Of a stretch of 64,000 nucleotides of DNA, positions 32,345-47,600 are shown in pieces. Under the pieces are notes generated by a model that worked only from the letters and a program-made list of their open reading frames with translations, searched no databases and was not told the origin of the DNA. The number at the start of each line of letters is the position of its first letter. Position 1 is the stretch's first letter. Made by a program: the position numbers and the translations under genes. Source of the DNA: Closterium sp. Naga37s-1 (Eukaryota; Streptophyta; Zygnematophyceae; Desmidiales; Closteriaceae); NCBI GenBank assembly GCA_947471745.1, contig CANJKZ010001018.1, forward strand, positions 2,288,001-2,352,000, given 5' to 3'.

Positions 32345-35300
32345 TCAAGCTGATAGGGTTGGAACTCGTGTGAGCAGCTCTTGAGCCAGCAGCTTCTGAC
32401 CCAGGCGACAGACCACACAGAGAGCTTTGTGCCGCGTGCTGCACAGAGACGCATAATGGAGAGGGGAGGGTGCTCACAGTACAAAGTCATGCCACTGCTG
32501 CAGATGGAACTTAAAATATGGTAGAAGCTTGAAACCATGCAATAAGGTGCACAGAGAGTCTGGTGCTTTTGGGTTGACTCAACAGTCATCTCACAGAACA
32601 AGTCAATTCAACGCAGCAGATGGAACTTGAAATGTGGTAGAATCTCGAAACCACGCAATAAGCTGCACAGAGAGTCTGGTGCTGCACACATGCATGCACA
32701 GAAGGGTGCATGTGAGTGGGATGGAATGCACACACCGGCCCGGCACATGGACATGCTCGCACATGCTGGATCGGGGCTTAACACCTCGTGCGGTGCGGAC
32801 ACTATGCCATGCATTCCTCTTATCCTGCCTACCAATGCGCACACGTGCAACCAACCGTGGCAACCACAGCATGCCCCATCCAATGCCCACCATAGCATGC
32901 TTCGACCCATACCCACCACACCCTGCCCACCTCGCCCTACCCACCACACCCTGCCCACCACACCATGCCCACCACACCCTGCCCACCTCCTGTCCTGCTC
33001 ATCAGTGCCTGTATGTATATCAAGCCATGCAGTGTCCTCTTCAGCAGTGCCCGTGCGTTGCAGCATGCTCTCAAGCCTGCAAGGAGAGACAGGGGAGGAC
33101 GTGAGGTGTGACATGAGAGTGTGAAAAACGGCAGAGTGAGAAAGAGCAGGAAAGAGAGTGAGAAAGTGCAGGTGAGAGAGTGAGGAGGATCAAGAGAAAG
33201 AGAGAGAGAAAATCAAGTTTGCATGCGAACATCCGAGACTTAAAATACAACATCACCATCCCTTAACTTCACCGTCTGTTTGCCCTAGACTCATCCTGCC
33301 TGTCCCTGTGACTCATTATGCCTGACCCTAGACTAATCATGATTCATGCCTGATGCCTCCACTTTCCATGCCTGACCCACGAGCCCTCACCGTTGCTGCA
33401 GCAGCTGTTGCAGCAGCAGTAGCGCCTGTCCATCCCCCCCAGCTGCCTCTCTCACTGCCTCCCTGGCATCGGCTGGGCTCAGAGTCTCCGCCCCTGCTGC
33501 GGCCTTCTGCTGTGATGTAGGGAGGAAGGGAAGGGATGTAGATGGGTGGTGATGGGTGGCTTTGTCGCTGTTGCAGTAGCAGCAGTAGCGCCTGTGCATC
33601 TCCCCTTGCTGCCTCCCTCACTGCCTCCCCCGCATCTGCAGGGCTTAGACACCCCGCCCCTAATGCTGCCTTGCGCTGTGATGTGGGGAGGAACGGAAGG
33701 GATGTAGATGGGTGGTGATGGGTCGTTTTGTCGCTGTTGCAGCACAGCAGCAGCGCCTGTGCATCTCCCCCTGCTGCCTCCCTCACTGCATCCCGTGCGT
33801 CTGCAGGGATTAAAGGCTAACAAAGAGGAACCAGGGCGGTTTTGTGGTAACAGCAAACAACCTCTTAGGTTACTAACAGGGCAGGTGCAACAGATGCCGC
33901 ACATGCCATACATGCCACGTGGCATATGCATGCTGTACTCCACGTCAGCAACACGTACCTCCAGAAGTGCTGAGGTGGCAGCCTCCACCTGGGCTACTGT
34001 GAGTGAGAGCACTCGAAGTGCTGCCATCATGCCGGGGGGAAAAACACCCCCATGGTCACTCTCCTCCTGCTCCCCCTCACCCTCCTCCTCATTCTGCTGC
34101 CCGTGCTGCACTTGCTTATGTTGAAGCACCTGCTGCCCCTGCCTTTTCTCCTGCCCCAACTTCTCCTCCTGCCCCTGATTTTCCTCCTGCCCCAGCGTTT
34201 CCTCCTGATCCTTCTTGTCCTCCTGCCCCTGCGTCTCCTCCTGCCTCTGCCTCTCCTCTTGCCCCTGCTCCTTCCTAGTCCTGGCAGATGAAGCACCACC
34301 ATATTGAAGATGATCGTTGGGATACTTGGAGGAACGCGGAATGATCCATTGTAGCGAGAGGTCCTATAAGGGGGAAGAAGCATGATCACAGAGGTAGACG
34401 AGAGGAGGGGACTGGCAAAAGGATTGTTACAATCAAGTTCATAATCGCTCCGGGACGATTGTTTAAGAAGAACTGTGGGATGTAAAAGAGAAGCCCGGGA
34501 CCTGTATGATCAGTGGCTGACTTGTGTCAGTACATGATTCGTTAGCAGCTGATTCGTTTATACCTGCACGGCCAAGAGCTGTAGCTTGGTGTCGGCGCAT
34601 GGGTCTTCCTGGAGCTGAGCCGGGGGGTAGTTGAGCTGGTGGGCATGGCAGGGCAATGGGAGTGGACGAAAAGGAGGAGCGGTGAGAAGTGAAAAAGGCA
34701 AAGGAAAAGGACTAGGAGGGGGAAAGGGATAAGGAAAGAAAAATGAGAAGGAATCGGGAAAGCGGGTGCGGTAAGTGGAAAGGCAGGCGAAGCGAGGATG
34801 TGAGTGGATAGAGGGGAGAGGAACTGCAAGGGGGAAAGCAGTATGCAGGACGTATGGATGGATAGTGCAGCAGACGGGCAGGGGAGACGCAGGGGCAGAG
34901 GTGTGTGGAGTGGGGCAGATGCATGTCTATAAAAAGAAGTGGTATGTAAGGGGTACACACCATAAGGCACTCGTGGGGGTTGTTGCGAATGGCAAAGCCA
35001 TAGAGAAACAGAAGCTCCTGGTGTGAGAGAGTGGCGCGGAGGGAAGGTGGTGCGAGGAAGGAAGGGAGAGAGGGAGGGAGGAAGGAGGGGGAAAGTGAAC
35101 GTGTGGAATCACTTGGGGACAACTACACATGACACCACCCACATGCGACCACCCAACATGCACACTATACCATCCGAGCTCACATTATGGATACTTACCA
35201 TCCACACAGCAAACAGCGTGTGTCACGTTTTGAGTCGACTCAAAACACGACTCATTCCACCCGAAGATCACATTACAGAGACTTACCATCCACACAACAA

Positions 35301-36550
35301 ACAGCGTGTGTCACCCAAACAGGGAACAAATGATCCCCCACATGCACTTACTAACCTCGTTGCCCTTCTCCCCGTAGCTGATGGTAACCTCGTTGCCCCC
35401 TACAGGAGGCACCACTGCATGGCGGTGTGGGTCGAGGAGGGTGGTAAGGGGGTGCAGACGAGTGTGAGGGAGGAGGACCAGAGATGTTTTTTCGAGGCGC
35501 CCCAAGAGTGCTGACGCCCCCGAAAAGGCACTTTGCAGAGCACAGGAGTGTGAAGGAGAGGGAAGAGACGGCTGGGAGCAGGAAGGTGCTGTGGGTAAAG
35601 GGTATGGCAGATCTGCCTGAGAATTGGCACTTTTCAGTGCTGCACTGCCAGTTGAGACCCCAGGAGGTTCGGCAAGGAATCGGAAAAATAACGTGTTCAG
35701 AACCCAGTGACTGGTGGAGGCAAAGTGTCACCAGATTGCCTCCCAACTTTGTGACTTTTGAGGCGACTCAGAAGTAAACTGTCACCAGATTGCCTCCCAA
35801 CTTTGTGACTTTTGAGGCGACTCAGAAGTCAACTGTCACCAGATTGCCTCCCAACTTTGTGACTTTTGAGGCGACTCAGAAGTCAACTGTCACCAGATTG
35901 CCTCCCAACTTTGTGACTTTTGAGGCGACTCAGAAGTCAACTGTCACCAGATTGCCTCCCAACTTTGTGACTTTTGAGGCGACTCAGAAGTCAACTGTCA
36001 CCAGATTGCCTCCCAACTTTGCAATTCAGGTCTCGGCCTTTAAGACGCAATGCATAGAAACTCACTCTCTAGGAGCATCACCTTGCAGCAAGCACACAGC
36101 ATCAGAATCGGGCATCTGTTGAAGTGGCTGTGCGACTGACGCTGAACCTGCTACTGCTCCATCTCCCCTCCCTGTCTCTTGTCCCTTCCCACGGTCTTCT
36201 TCCCCACTGCCGTTCTTCCCATTAGAGCGGGTGAGCTGGTCAGCTGTGAGGATCTCCCACCGAGCACAGGGTAGCAGGGCTGAAGGGCGGAACAGAAAAT
36301 TAGAAGGGAAAGAGACCAGGAGAGAAGGGAAAGGTTCAAATAGGACAGTGTCAGTGGGGTTGGTTTTTCTTGATTAGTTTTCTAGTTACAAAGTCAACAA
36401 GGAACTGTGGAGAGCAACTGGGGAGGGAGGGAAGGTGAAGTGACGTACAGTGGTTGCAGAAGTCAACTCCTGGGACAATCGCCTCTAGACAGTGTGATGT
36501 GGAGTGGACTACAGAGGAGTGGTGTCACAAGCAGCAGCGGCAGCAGCAGC

Positions 36551-36641
<91 letters not shown>

Positions 36642-39455
36642 TCATGCAGGACTTGCAGGGAGGATGAAGTTAGGAACCAAGGCAAGGGGCAAGTCGAAGG
36701 AGAGGAAGAGTGCAGTGGCCAGTGGGGGGAGGGAAGTGAGGGCAGAGAGAAAGGAGGCGCTGCGTGAGAGGCAGAAAATCAAGAGGAAGAGCGCGAAGAG
36801 AAACGCAACAGACGACTACTCGTTCTCGTACCAGAGGAAATCGTCCAAGGAGATGCAGCAGGAGGCATCGCCACTCCCCTGCTCCCCCTCTGCTTCGGCC
36901 ACCACAGCAGCAAAGATCGGCTCCACCTGCTCCTTGTACACACGCCTCAAGTTGGCCCTCTGAAGGTGCGGGGGATTTGAATATGGAGACACGCAGAGTA
37001 GAGAAGACACAGTCAGATGTGTTGTTGAAGCCCACCACAGCAGCAAAGATTGGCTCCACCTGCTCCTCGTACACACGCCTCAAGTTGGCCCTCTGAAGGT
37101 GCGGGGGATTTGAATATGGAGACACGCAGAGTAGAGAAGACACAGTCAGATGTGTTGTTGAAGTTAGCCCACCACAGCAGCAAAGATTGGCTCCACCTGC
37201 TCCTCGTACACACGCCTCAAGTTGGCCCTCTGAAGGTGCGGGGGATTTGAATATGGAGACACGCAGAGTAGAGAAGACACAGTCAGATGTGTTGTTGAAG
37301 TTAGCCCACCACAGCAGCAAAGATTGGCTCCACCTGCTCCTCGTACACACGCCTCAAGTTGGCCCTCTGAAGGTGCGGGGGATTTGAATATGGAGACACG
37401 CAGAGTAGAGAAGACACAGTCAGATGTGTTGTTGAAGTTAGCCCACCACAGCAGCAAAGATTGGCTCCACCTGCTCCTCGTACACACGCCTCAAGTTGGC
37501 CCTCTGAAGGTGCGGGGGATTTGAATATGGAGACACGCAGAGTAGAGAAGACACAGTCAGATGTGTTGTTGAAGTTAGCCCACCACAGCAGCAAAGATTG
37601 GCTCCACCTGCTCCTCGTACACACGCCTCAAGTTGGCCCTCTGAAGGTGCGGGGGATTTGAATATGGAGACACGCAGAGTAGAGAAGACACAGTCAGATG
37701 TGTTGTTGAAGTTAGCCCACCACAGCAGCAAAGATTGGCTCCACCTGCTCCTCGTACACACGCCTCAAGTTGGCCCTCTGAAGGTGCGGGGGATTTGAAT
37801 ATGGAGACACGCAGAGTAGAGAAGACACAGTCAGATGTGTTGTTGAAGTTAGCCCACCACAGCAGCAAAGATTGGCTCCACCTGCTCCTCGTACACACGC
37901 CTCAAGTTGGCCCTCTGAAGGTGCGGGGGATTTGAATATGGAGACACGCAGAGTAGAGAAGACACAGTCAGATGTGTTGTTGAAGTTAGCCCACCACAGC
38001 AGCAAAGATTGGCTCCACCTGCTCCTCGTACACACGCCTCAAGTTGGCCCTCTGAAGGTGCGGGGGATTTGAATATGGAGACACGCAGAGTAGAGAAGAC
38101 ACAGTCAGATGTGTTGTTGAAGTTAGCCCACCACAGCAGCAAAGATTGGCTCCACCTGCTCCTCGTACACACGCCTCAAGTTGGCCCTCTGAAGGTGCGG
38201 GGGATTTGAATATGGAGACACGCAGAGTAGAGAAGACACAGTCAGATGTGTTGTTGAAGTTAGCCCACCACAGCAGCAAAGATTGGCTCCACCTGCTCCT
38301 CGTACACACGCCTCAAGTTGGCCCTCTGAAGGTGCGGGGGATTTGAATATGGAGACACGCAGAGTAGAGAAGACACAGTCAGATGTGTTGTTGAAGTTAG
38401 CCCACCACAGCAGCAAAGATTGGCTCCACCTGCTCCTCGTACACACGCCTCAAGTTGGCCCTCTGAAGGTGCAGACGCATTTGGAAACATGCGGGGCAGA
38501 GAAACCAGAATCGGACGTGTTCTGGCACTCTCTGATTAGTCCGCCCACCGCAGCCGTAACAATCGGTTCCACCTGCTCCTCTCCCAGGGTTACATTGCAC
38601 TCTGCACTCTTACAGGGTTACCTGTACTCACGCAGTTTACCTGCGCACATGCAGCGTCGTACAGAGGAGTGCCTCGCAGCTCCTCCAACGTGGCCTGGTC
38701 GAACCACAGAGGCGAGTCAAAGCACTGTGGTAAACAGGAGAGGTAGCTGCAGGCAGGAGCGTGGGGCGGAAGAGAGGAAAAGGCAAGTATGGGTTCCTGG
38801 GCAAGGCAAGAAGGGAGAAATTCCCACCTCGCAGCTCCTCCAACGTGGCCTGGTCGAACCAGAGAGGCGAGTCAAAGGATTGCGGCAGGCAAGAGAGGTA
38901 GCTGCAGGCATGTGCATGGGCCGGGTCACAGAAGAGAGGAAAGGGCAAGTGCGGGTTGATGGGTGAGGCGAGCAGGACAGGAGAGGTAGCTGCAGGCCAG
39001 TGCATAACGCAGGCCAGGGGGGAGAGGAAAGCGCAAGTGCGGGTTTGTGAGGGAGTCAGGCACGACGTAAATCCCTAAGGGAGGCACATCTCCAGTGCCA
39101 GCAGTGTAGTCACTGGTGATCTCTCAGATTATTTCTGAAAACCCTGAGTTGAGTCAGGCTCTTGAGGACTTACGGAGCCCAGAGCAAGAGGTTTTGCTGG
39201 TGGCAACAGTGCAGTAGCAAGCGATGTTGTTGGGTTCTTACAAAACTCGCTTCAAGTCGCATATGATCTACGGATCCCAGAAGGAGCGGTCTTTCTGGTG
39301 GTACCGGTGCAGCAGCAGCAGGAGGAGCACGAGCATGCGGTGGTCCAGCAGGCCCTGGGAGTGCAGGCGGCGCAGGGAGGCGCCGTAGATAGGGTCTTGC
39401 AGGGCGGTGGGTGCGGAGAGGAGGAGAGACAGCGGCACGGAGATGAGCACTGCGT
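32345..39455 (-). CDS. SET-domain protein of the Rubisco-LSMT/SETD3 type, N-terminal exons not found
   Basis: Exons: 39455-39272, 38746-38641, 36959-36832, 36484-36449, 36279-36082, 35399-35356, 35017-34961, 34635-34564, 34363-33959, 33509-33391, 33076-32987, 32438-32345. Phases agree except for one exon still missing between 36832 and 36484. The family methylates lysine or histidine of plastid or cytosolic proteins; the substrate here is unknown. Seen: VLISVPLSLLLS, SFWDPYLSCLPQSFDSPLWF, LEELRGTPLY, SLDDFLW, the SET core IVPGVDFCNH plus Ser (NHS), ISYGEKGNEELLFLYGFAI, then a substrate-binding-type helical C terminus (SMLQRTGTAEEDTAWL, RLGQKLLAQELL). The exon at 34363-33959 holds a Gln/Glu repeat insert. 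The missing piece should carry the SRA-like strand. Several exons have tandem partial copies. Confidence 0.85.
33510..33830 (-). repeat. Two extra copies of a SET-gene exon
   Basis: Copies near 33808-33730 and 33660-33575 repeat the exon at 33509-33391 (PADAREAVREAAGGD...QALLLL) with their own acceptor regions. They lie upstream of the intact exon in transcription order. Encoded residues are well conserved (EAVREAARGDAQALLLLLQQ). Confidence 0.8.
35227..35246. repeat. Palindrome GTTTTGAGTCGACTCAAAAC
   Basis: A 20-bp perfect palindrome within a SET-gene intron. Shares 29 bp, including the right flank, with the palindrome region at 2062-2090. Confidence 0.85.
35727..36019. repeat. 54-bp tandem repeat, about 5.5 copies
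   Basis: GTCACCAGATTGCCTCCCAA starts at 35727, 35781, 35835, 35889, 35943 and 35997, period exactly 54. It lies in an intron of the SET gene. The plus strand is open through the array because 54 is divisible by three, but no gene is supported there. Confidence 0.92.
36528..36636. repeat. CAG/CTG trinucleotide repeat
   Basis: About 35 AGC units, interrupted by GGC near the left end, in the SET-gene intron where one exon of the domain could not be located. Confidence 0.95.
36960..38475 (-). repeat. 137-bp array of a partial SET exon plus intron, eleven copies
   Basis: Each unit carries an acceptor (CACCTTCAG), 20 codons of the exon (NLRRVYEEQVEPIFAAVV) and then intron sequence, with no donor. 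Units are almost identical at a period of 137 bp. The only copy that runs on into the full exon (to SLDDFLW) is the last in transcription order, 36959-36832. It differs from the array copies in a few bases (for example Lys for Glu in RVYKEQ). Confidence 0.95.
38821..39000 (-). repeat. Extra copies of the SET exon encoding SPLWFDQATLEELRG
   Basis: 38901-38828 repeats acceptor plus YLSCLPQSFDSPLWFDQATL and on to ELRG, then diverges at a GTGGGA. A shorter fragment with acceptor and CTACCTCTCC lies near 38990. The intact exon is downstream at 38746-38641. Confidence 0.85.
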
Positions 39456-41095
39456 CTGTGGGTGTGGGGGAAGTCATAGGGGGATGTCGTAAGGGGATGG
39501 GGGAGAGTGCAAATCAGGGTGACTGGGTGAGTCGACTCAACAGTCAGTTTTTATAACGGCATGAGATAATTGTCTGCTTGTGTTGGGGATGACCCAAGAG
39601 GATTGGGGTGAGTGGGAGAGAATGGGAAGGAATGGGAGAAATAGGAGTTGGTAAAAGCCTGGACCTTGGGAAGGGCGAAACAGAGGGAGAACAGGATGGT
39701 AGAAGCAGAGACTCGTTGGTGGAGGATTGGCACCAGAATTGTGAAGGTCACAGAAAGTGCAGAATCACAAGGAGTTGAGCAATCATTTAATCTCGGCAAT
39801 TCGCATGAAAGCAAGTCACGTGGACAGACCTCCATCGACGGTGTACGTTCTCTCATCCTTATCCGATCTGGACAGGAAAACGCCAAATCCCGCACTGGCT
39901 GAAGCATGATCACCCGTAAGAAGCTCTGCTTCTGCAGCCTCAGCTTCAACCTCCCTGGTTGCTAAATCCCCAGCCGCTGCGTCGCTTGCACGAGCATGCG
40001 ATTCACTCGCGAACGCTGCTCGACCACAGGTCGTGTCATCCCCTGGTACGCGTGAACCAGTCGTAGCGATTCTGGATTCAGATGACACGGAGGCCAATGA
40101 CGCGACGGATGGCGAAGGTTTTGAAAAGCATTCACGAATCTCGCAGCCGGAAATGCGAGTACCGTGTTCCTGAAACGGAAAGGAACGGGATTAGTATTTT
40201 GCATTTGTCGAGTAGATGCTGAAGTTACTGGTCACCGACGCAATGTGGGCGATTCACCTCGAGCCATGTCGTGAGACCTGAATTCATGGCGGGAAACGCA
40301 GCGCTTGGAAAAGAGACCTGGGCGCATTTAGCGGAGGTAACGAGTCATGTACATGAAGACACGAGTATGAGTGCTGGAAGTGTGTGGTGAACCTCCTAAA
40401 TGTCCGACCTTGGGATTGCCTGTGTCAGCTCAGCACCCAAGTCAAATCCGTTGTCCTCGACATTGGCATGCTTGACGTTTTATTGGATTGTTTTCATCAT
40501 AGATCTAGCAGTAGGAAAATATTTGACGACATAGGAAGAATCCACTTTCACAACGAGATAATTGCTGTCGTCCACTCAGTGATGTCCAAGTCAGCTCCCA
40601 CGTCCTTCGGAGCTCCCAGAAAAATATCGAATCACGGCACTCGAACGTCCCAGCTTGCCGCCGCACCCGTGCATTCAAAAAGCGGCATGTGTCCAGCAAA
40701 AGGGACATTGGACCACCAAAAGCGGCATTCCACGTAAGCGAAATGTAACACGATTTCCTGCACCAATAGCCCTCAACGCACGAGCAGTTTTTGATGTGAT
40801 CGGGTCGCCTGATTGCACTCGACTATGCTCCCCTGGTTACAAGGTCATAACATTGAATGTGAGCCGTTCGATGCGGTGTCTTCACTTCCAAGCAGATGTT
40901 GGAATTCACACTCTCGTGCAAGCAACTCGGAAGGTTGGAAAAACTCAATAGTCCATCCCATCCATCGGCACTCTGGCGAGCAGGTATAACTCAAGGAACC
41001 CGAATTTTTATTATCAGTTTGCGCACTCGACACTTCTGTTGACCTCCACCTTTCTCCACGTTTATTAGCGAGCAGAGTATCCGTCGATCGTGACA
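39456..41095. other. Divergent region between SET (-) and GapCp (+)
   Basis: Should hold the first SET exons and both promoters. A minus-strand frame about 40183-39835 behind an acceptor-like TTTCAG is Ala/Glu/Ser-rich and could be a leader exon, but its end does not match the required phase. It is therefore not called. A TGAGTCGACTCA palindrome lies at 39528-39539. Nothing else is supported. Confidence 0.5.
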
Positions 41096-43543
<2,448 letters not shown>

Positions 43544-44631
43544 AACACATCAGCCGCATTCGCTAGAAGATAGTGTTTAGGTGATGGCTTGTCATTTTCC
43601 TTGTTATTAATGGAAAATGTGTGCAGGAAAATTCTATTCTATCTCCACATTTGCCAAGAAAGAATATGATATCTGCAGTTACAGTCGGCTTATTGCAAGC
43701 AAACATGCTTACATCGGAGTCTGTTTCGGGACCCGCGAAAGATCACCTCAAACAATTGAACAAGGAGCAGAATTCAAAGAAGGGGCGAAGCGGACATCTT
43801 GAACTGATGTGGCGTCCATGAATTTTGACGACCAGAAAACACCTCGTCCACGATAACGTGGAACCATTTCGATCTACCAATCGAATATCGCCATATGGTT
43901 TGTTCGCAGTTGATTGGCTGGTAGGTTGCCACGTGAGATCTACGAAGGTAAGCATTATTTTATTAGGTCAGTGTTTCCTTAAATCTCGTTTGTTCGGTCA
44001 GCTTACATGACCTGTGATTTTGTATGTCAGGCCCGGAAACCAACCGAAAATATAAGTGTACCTGCAAGAAGGCCGAACGGTACAAATTTGGAAATTCTTG
44101 TCATCACCTGCATTTCATAAAAAAGGGACGGAGGTAAGAAATTGGGAGCCAAGCTGCTGCCTTGGTGCAAGCAAACCAGTCATCGTTGGAAGTCCAACCT
44201 CCAAATTTAGAAGCATCCCGAATTGACGGCCAGGGCTCTTCCCCCCAATGTTCCCACATCCATTCCCTTCCTCGGCTGCACAGCCCCTTCCTGACCACAT
44301 TTCGCCTATCTACAGACGTACTACCTAAGTTTTGTCCAAGATTGCGCCAGTATCGACCAAGCTGAGCACAGGCCATTCGAGCCAGTCGTGGGTCTCACCC
44401 ACCACATTTTCCAAGAGCTGCCTAGCAGATTTGAGTTTAGACCCCGCACGAAGACGTTCGGTGCTGCAGGTACCAACGGACACACATCACGTTTCACTAG
44501 TCCGTGAGCGTCCGGCTTTTGCCCGAACACCTCAGATATCCGCCGTCCCGACGGGGTAAAGCTCCTTCATTCGAACTTTGCGCGAGGAAATCTCACATTC
44601 TTCGTCGCCAACCGTACACTTCGTCAAACTG
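43544..44631. other. Intergenic region between GapCp and KEA3
   Basis: About 1.1 kb with GapCp 3' sequence and the KEA3 promoter. Small frames (43617-43802, 44332-44559) have no support. No repeats or RNA genes recognised. Confidence 0.55.
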
Positions 44632-47600
44632 ATGTCGCCTGTGCTTGCCCGCTCCTCGCTGTACGCGCCAACAGCGACCCCGCTATCCCCACGTATGCAC
44701 CCCCTCAACAGCACCGTGCCCCGCCAACGGTGCTGTAGACCCTCCGCCGTCTCAACTTCCCCTCCTTTTCCTCGGTTCCCTTCAATCCCCCCTTCCCGCG
44801 TATCCCTTATCTCATGGAGCACCGCAAGCCCAGCCTCCCCGCCTACCTACGAGCAGGCGCGATTTTCCCTCAGCGGAGCTTCCGTTCGGAGCGGCAGCGG
44901 ATTTTCCCGCGGCACCGTGGGAGCTGAGACCAGCGCCTGTTGCGGCAACAGCAGCCGCCATCGCCGCTCCGCCATTTTTTGCGTGTCGTCTTCCGCGCGC
45001 GCCCCAAATCCGCTCTCCTTACCCGCACGTGGGGGATTTCTAACCGCGGGGAAGAATGTTGACACGAGGGGAAACTCCGCATGTGCGCGGAGCAACCAGG
45101 GAACGCGGAATGGGATTTTGTCGCAAGGAGGCGTTGGGGTTGCAAACAGGCCTTTCCTCAAAGGGATGGGGGTGGGGCCGGGGCTTCGGAGAACAGGAGG
45201 GGACGGATTCGGGGGACGTAGAGGGGCGGGGAAAGTTGGTGCGCGAAGAAGAGTGGTGGTGCAAGCTGTGGGTCCCGAGATAGGCTCGAATGCGGCGTAC
45301 GATGTGATTGGGTCGCTGGGGCTCGATACACTCACGTTCCTGGTGGCCACCGTTATTGTCATCCCCGCATTTAAGAGCCTCAAAATAAGCCCGGTAAGGC
45401 GGGACGGAGAGTCTCACTCACTGCGTAACTCCACCAGACAGAAAAGCGAACAGCGAGCCTTTATGAAGCTTGCGGCTCTGTTTGATTTGATTCCCTCACA
45501 ATGTTGACCCCCTCGTGTGCCTTGGTTCCTATCTCCGCCGTTTATCCTCATACGTTTCGGGCTCTGGTGCGTTGCAGATTCTCGGATTTCTTCTATCGGG
45601 AGTTGCTCTTAACGAGTTGGGGCTCATTCGGAACATCACCGACGTCAAGGCGCTGAGCGAGCTCGGAATTTTGTTCCTGGTGAGTGACTATAGCGGTGCC
45701 TTTCCTCTGCTCTCTGCAAGAAAAGGGTGGCAATTTGAAAGGTACGAAAGAGAACTAAATGCAGTTGAAGAAATGGTTAGAAAAAATAGGGTAACACATT
45801 CCTTGCGCAGTTACCAGCTCCATTGACGCACTTGCCAGATGCACGCACACGAATTTGTGAACGACTATCGCTCCGCCCCCTTCATCCCTTCGCTCCCCAT
45901 CACTCCTCAATCCGCACATCTCTTAACCGCCCATCTCTCTTAACCGTCCCCATGACAGCTCTTCGAAATGGGCCTCGAGCTCTCCCTCGAGCGACTCAGA
46001 GCACTCGCCAAGTTCGCATTCGGCATGGGCCTTCCCCAGGTACCACCTGCTCCCCTCCCCTGGTACCACCTGCTCCCGACGCTCCCCTCTCCAGGTTCCT
46101 CCCTTCTCCGTAGCTCTTCTCCCATCTACCTCCTGGCATTACCCTTTTCTTGGCTCACCTCCCCATATCTCAAGGCAGCCAGTCATTGCCTTGTCCAGGT
46201 CTCCCCGAATCTGGTTCATGACTTCCCAAGAACCTTCTGTCGGCTCTGCATGCGTCTCCTCTGTCCACCTATCATGACTATCCTCCATCCTTCCACCCAG
46301 TTCCTATCTCGTCCGACTTTCCTAGTGTCCTTGAACCGGCACCACACCTTACTGGCTGTCCTCGTTCCAATGCTCAGCACACTGATACAGTTCTCACGGT
46401 ACTCGCTTACTCTCTCCCCCACCCGCCTTTCTTCTTTCTTCCTCCCTCCCTCCCTCCCGCCCTCCTTTCATCCCTACAGGTTCTCCTCACTACGCTTGCC
46501 TTCACAGCGTTCGAGCTGCCAATCGACAATGCCATTGGCACGCGCGCACTCGAATTCCTCTTTGGGGCCAAAGCTGATCTGGTTCGTACTCACCTGTTCT
46601 ACTCGTCCCTCAAACACACAACCGAAACCCAGCCGTTCTGTAGGATACAAGCTCGAAAAATAGCATCCATGGTGAAAAACCAAAGGTCCTTGGATTCTGG
46701 CAAGCGTTTCTAAAAGCCACTACCTACCTGTGCTTGCCCGGCCTGGGTCTCCTGTGCTTGCATGCCCCTTTGCAGGTGAATATCCGGTCACTAGATGAGG
46801 CCATTGTCATCGGAGCTGCTCTTGCGCTCTCCTCCTCCGCCTTCGTGCTTCAGGTGGGCTCATGCTCATGCTTTGCTCAGGTCTCACGCTCTCTTCAGGG
46901 CTCAGTCAGCAGTATTCCACCAGCATTCATTTCGTGTCTAGGCGCTATTCAGTCAGTATATTTTCGAGTGCCTGTCCCACATGGTACACACACATCTATT
47001 GAAGCTCCATTATCCGCAATCAACAAAAATTCCACTCATGACATCCCCTTCTCTTTCCACTCGCTTTCCTCCCCCTTTCTCCCCACCGTTTCCGCTTCCT
47101 CCTCTCCGTGCCCCCTCCAATTGCCTCATGCAGTTGTTGTCTGAAAAGGGTGAGCTCGCCACTCGCTACGGGTCGGCAACTCTCGGCATCTTGCTGCTGC
47201 AGGACATTGCAGTCGTCCCTCTGCTCGTCATTCTCCCCATCCTCGAAAACGGGGTAAGAAACAATCGCCAATCAACAACCACATGGCAAATCGTGACACA
47301 TTCCAGTATTAAAGAACGTGGCACCTAGTCACAGCACATGATGCTGCATGGAGAAATGGTATGGCATGCTGTTCTGACGAGGTGATCCCATAATGCCATT
47401 ACTGCCACTGCAAGGGAAAGGCACACATGCCGTTGAGGCCTTCTCTTGGAAAGGCACACATGCTGTTGAGGCCTTCTCTTGGAAAGGCACACATGCTGTT
47501 GAGGCCTTCTCTTGGAAAGCTCACATAGAACTGCAGGTGCGCTGGGCGTACATTATGAATGGTACTATGCTGTATACAGCGTGAATCATCCCTGCGATCC

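Noticed and set aside
36960..38475. Regular repeat array resembling a CRISPR array
   Set aside because: The whole 137-bp unit, spacer included, is repeated; units encode part of a SET exon and the genome is eukaryotic.
39835..40183. Candidate first exon of the SET gene
   Set aside because: Acceptor-like sequence is present, but the phase at its end does not fit the next exon and family residues are not visible.
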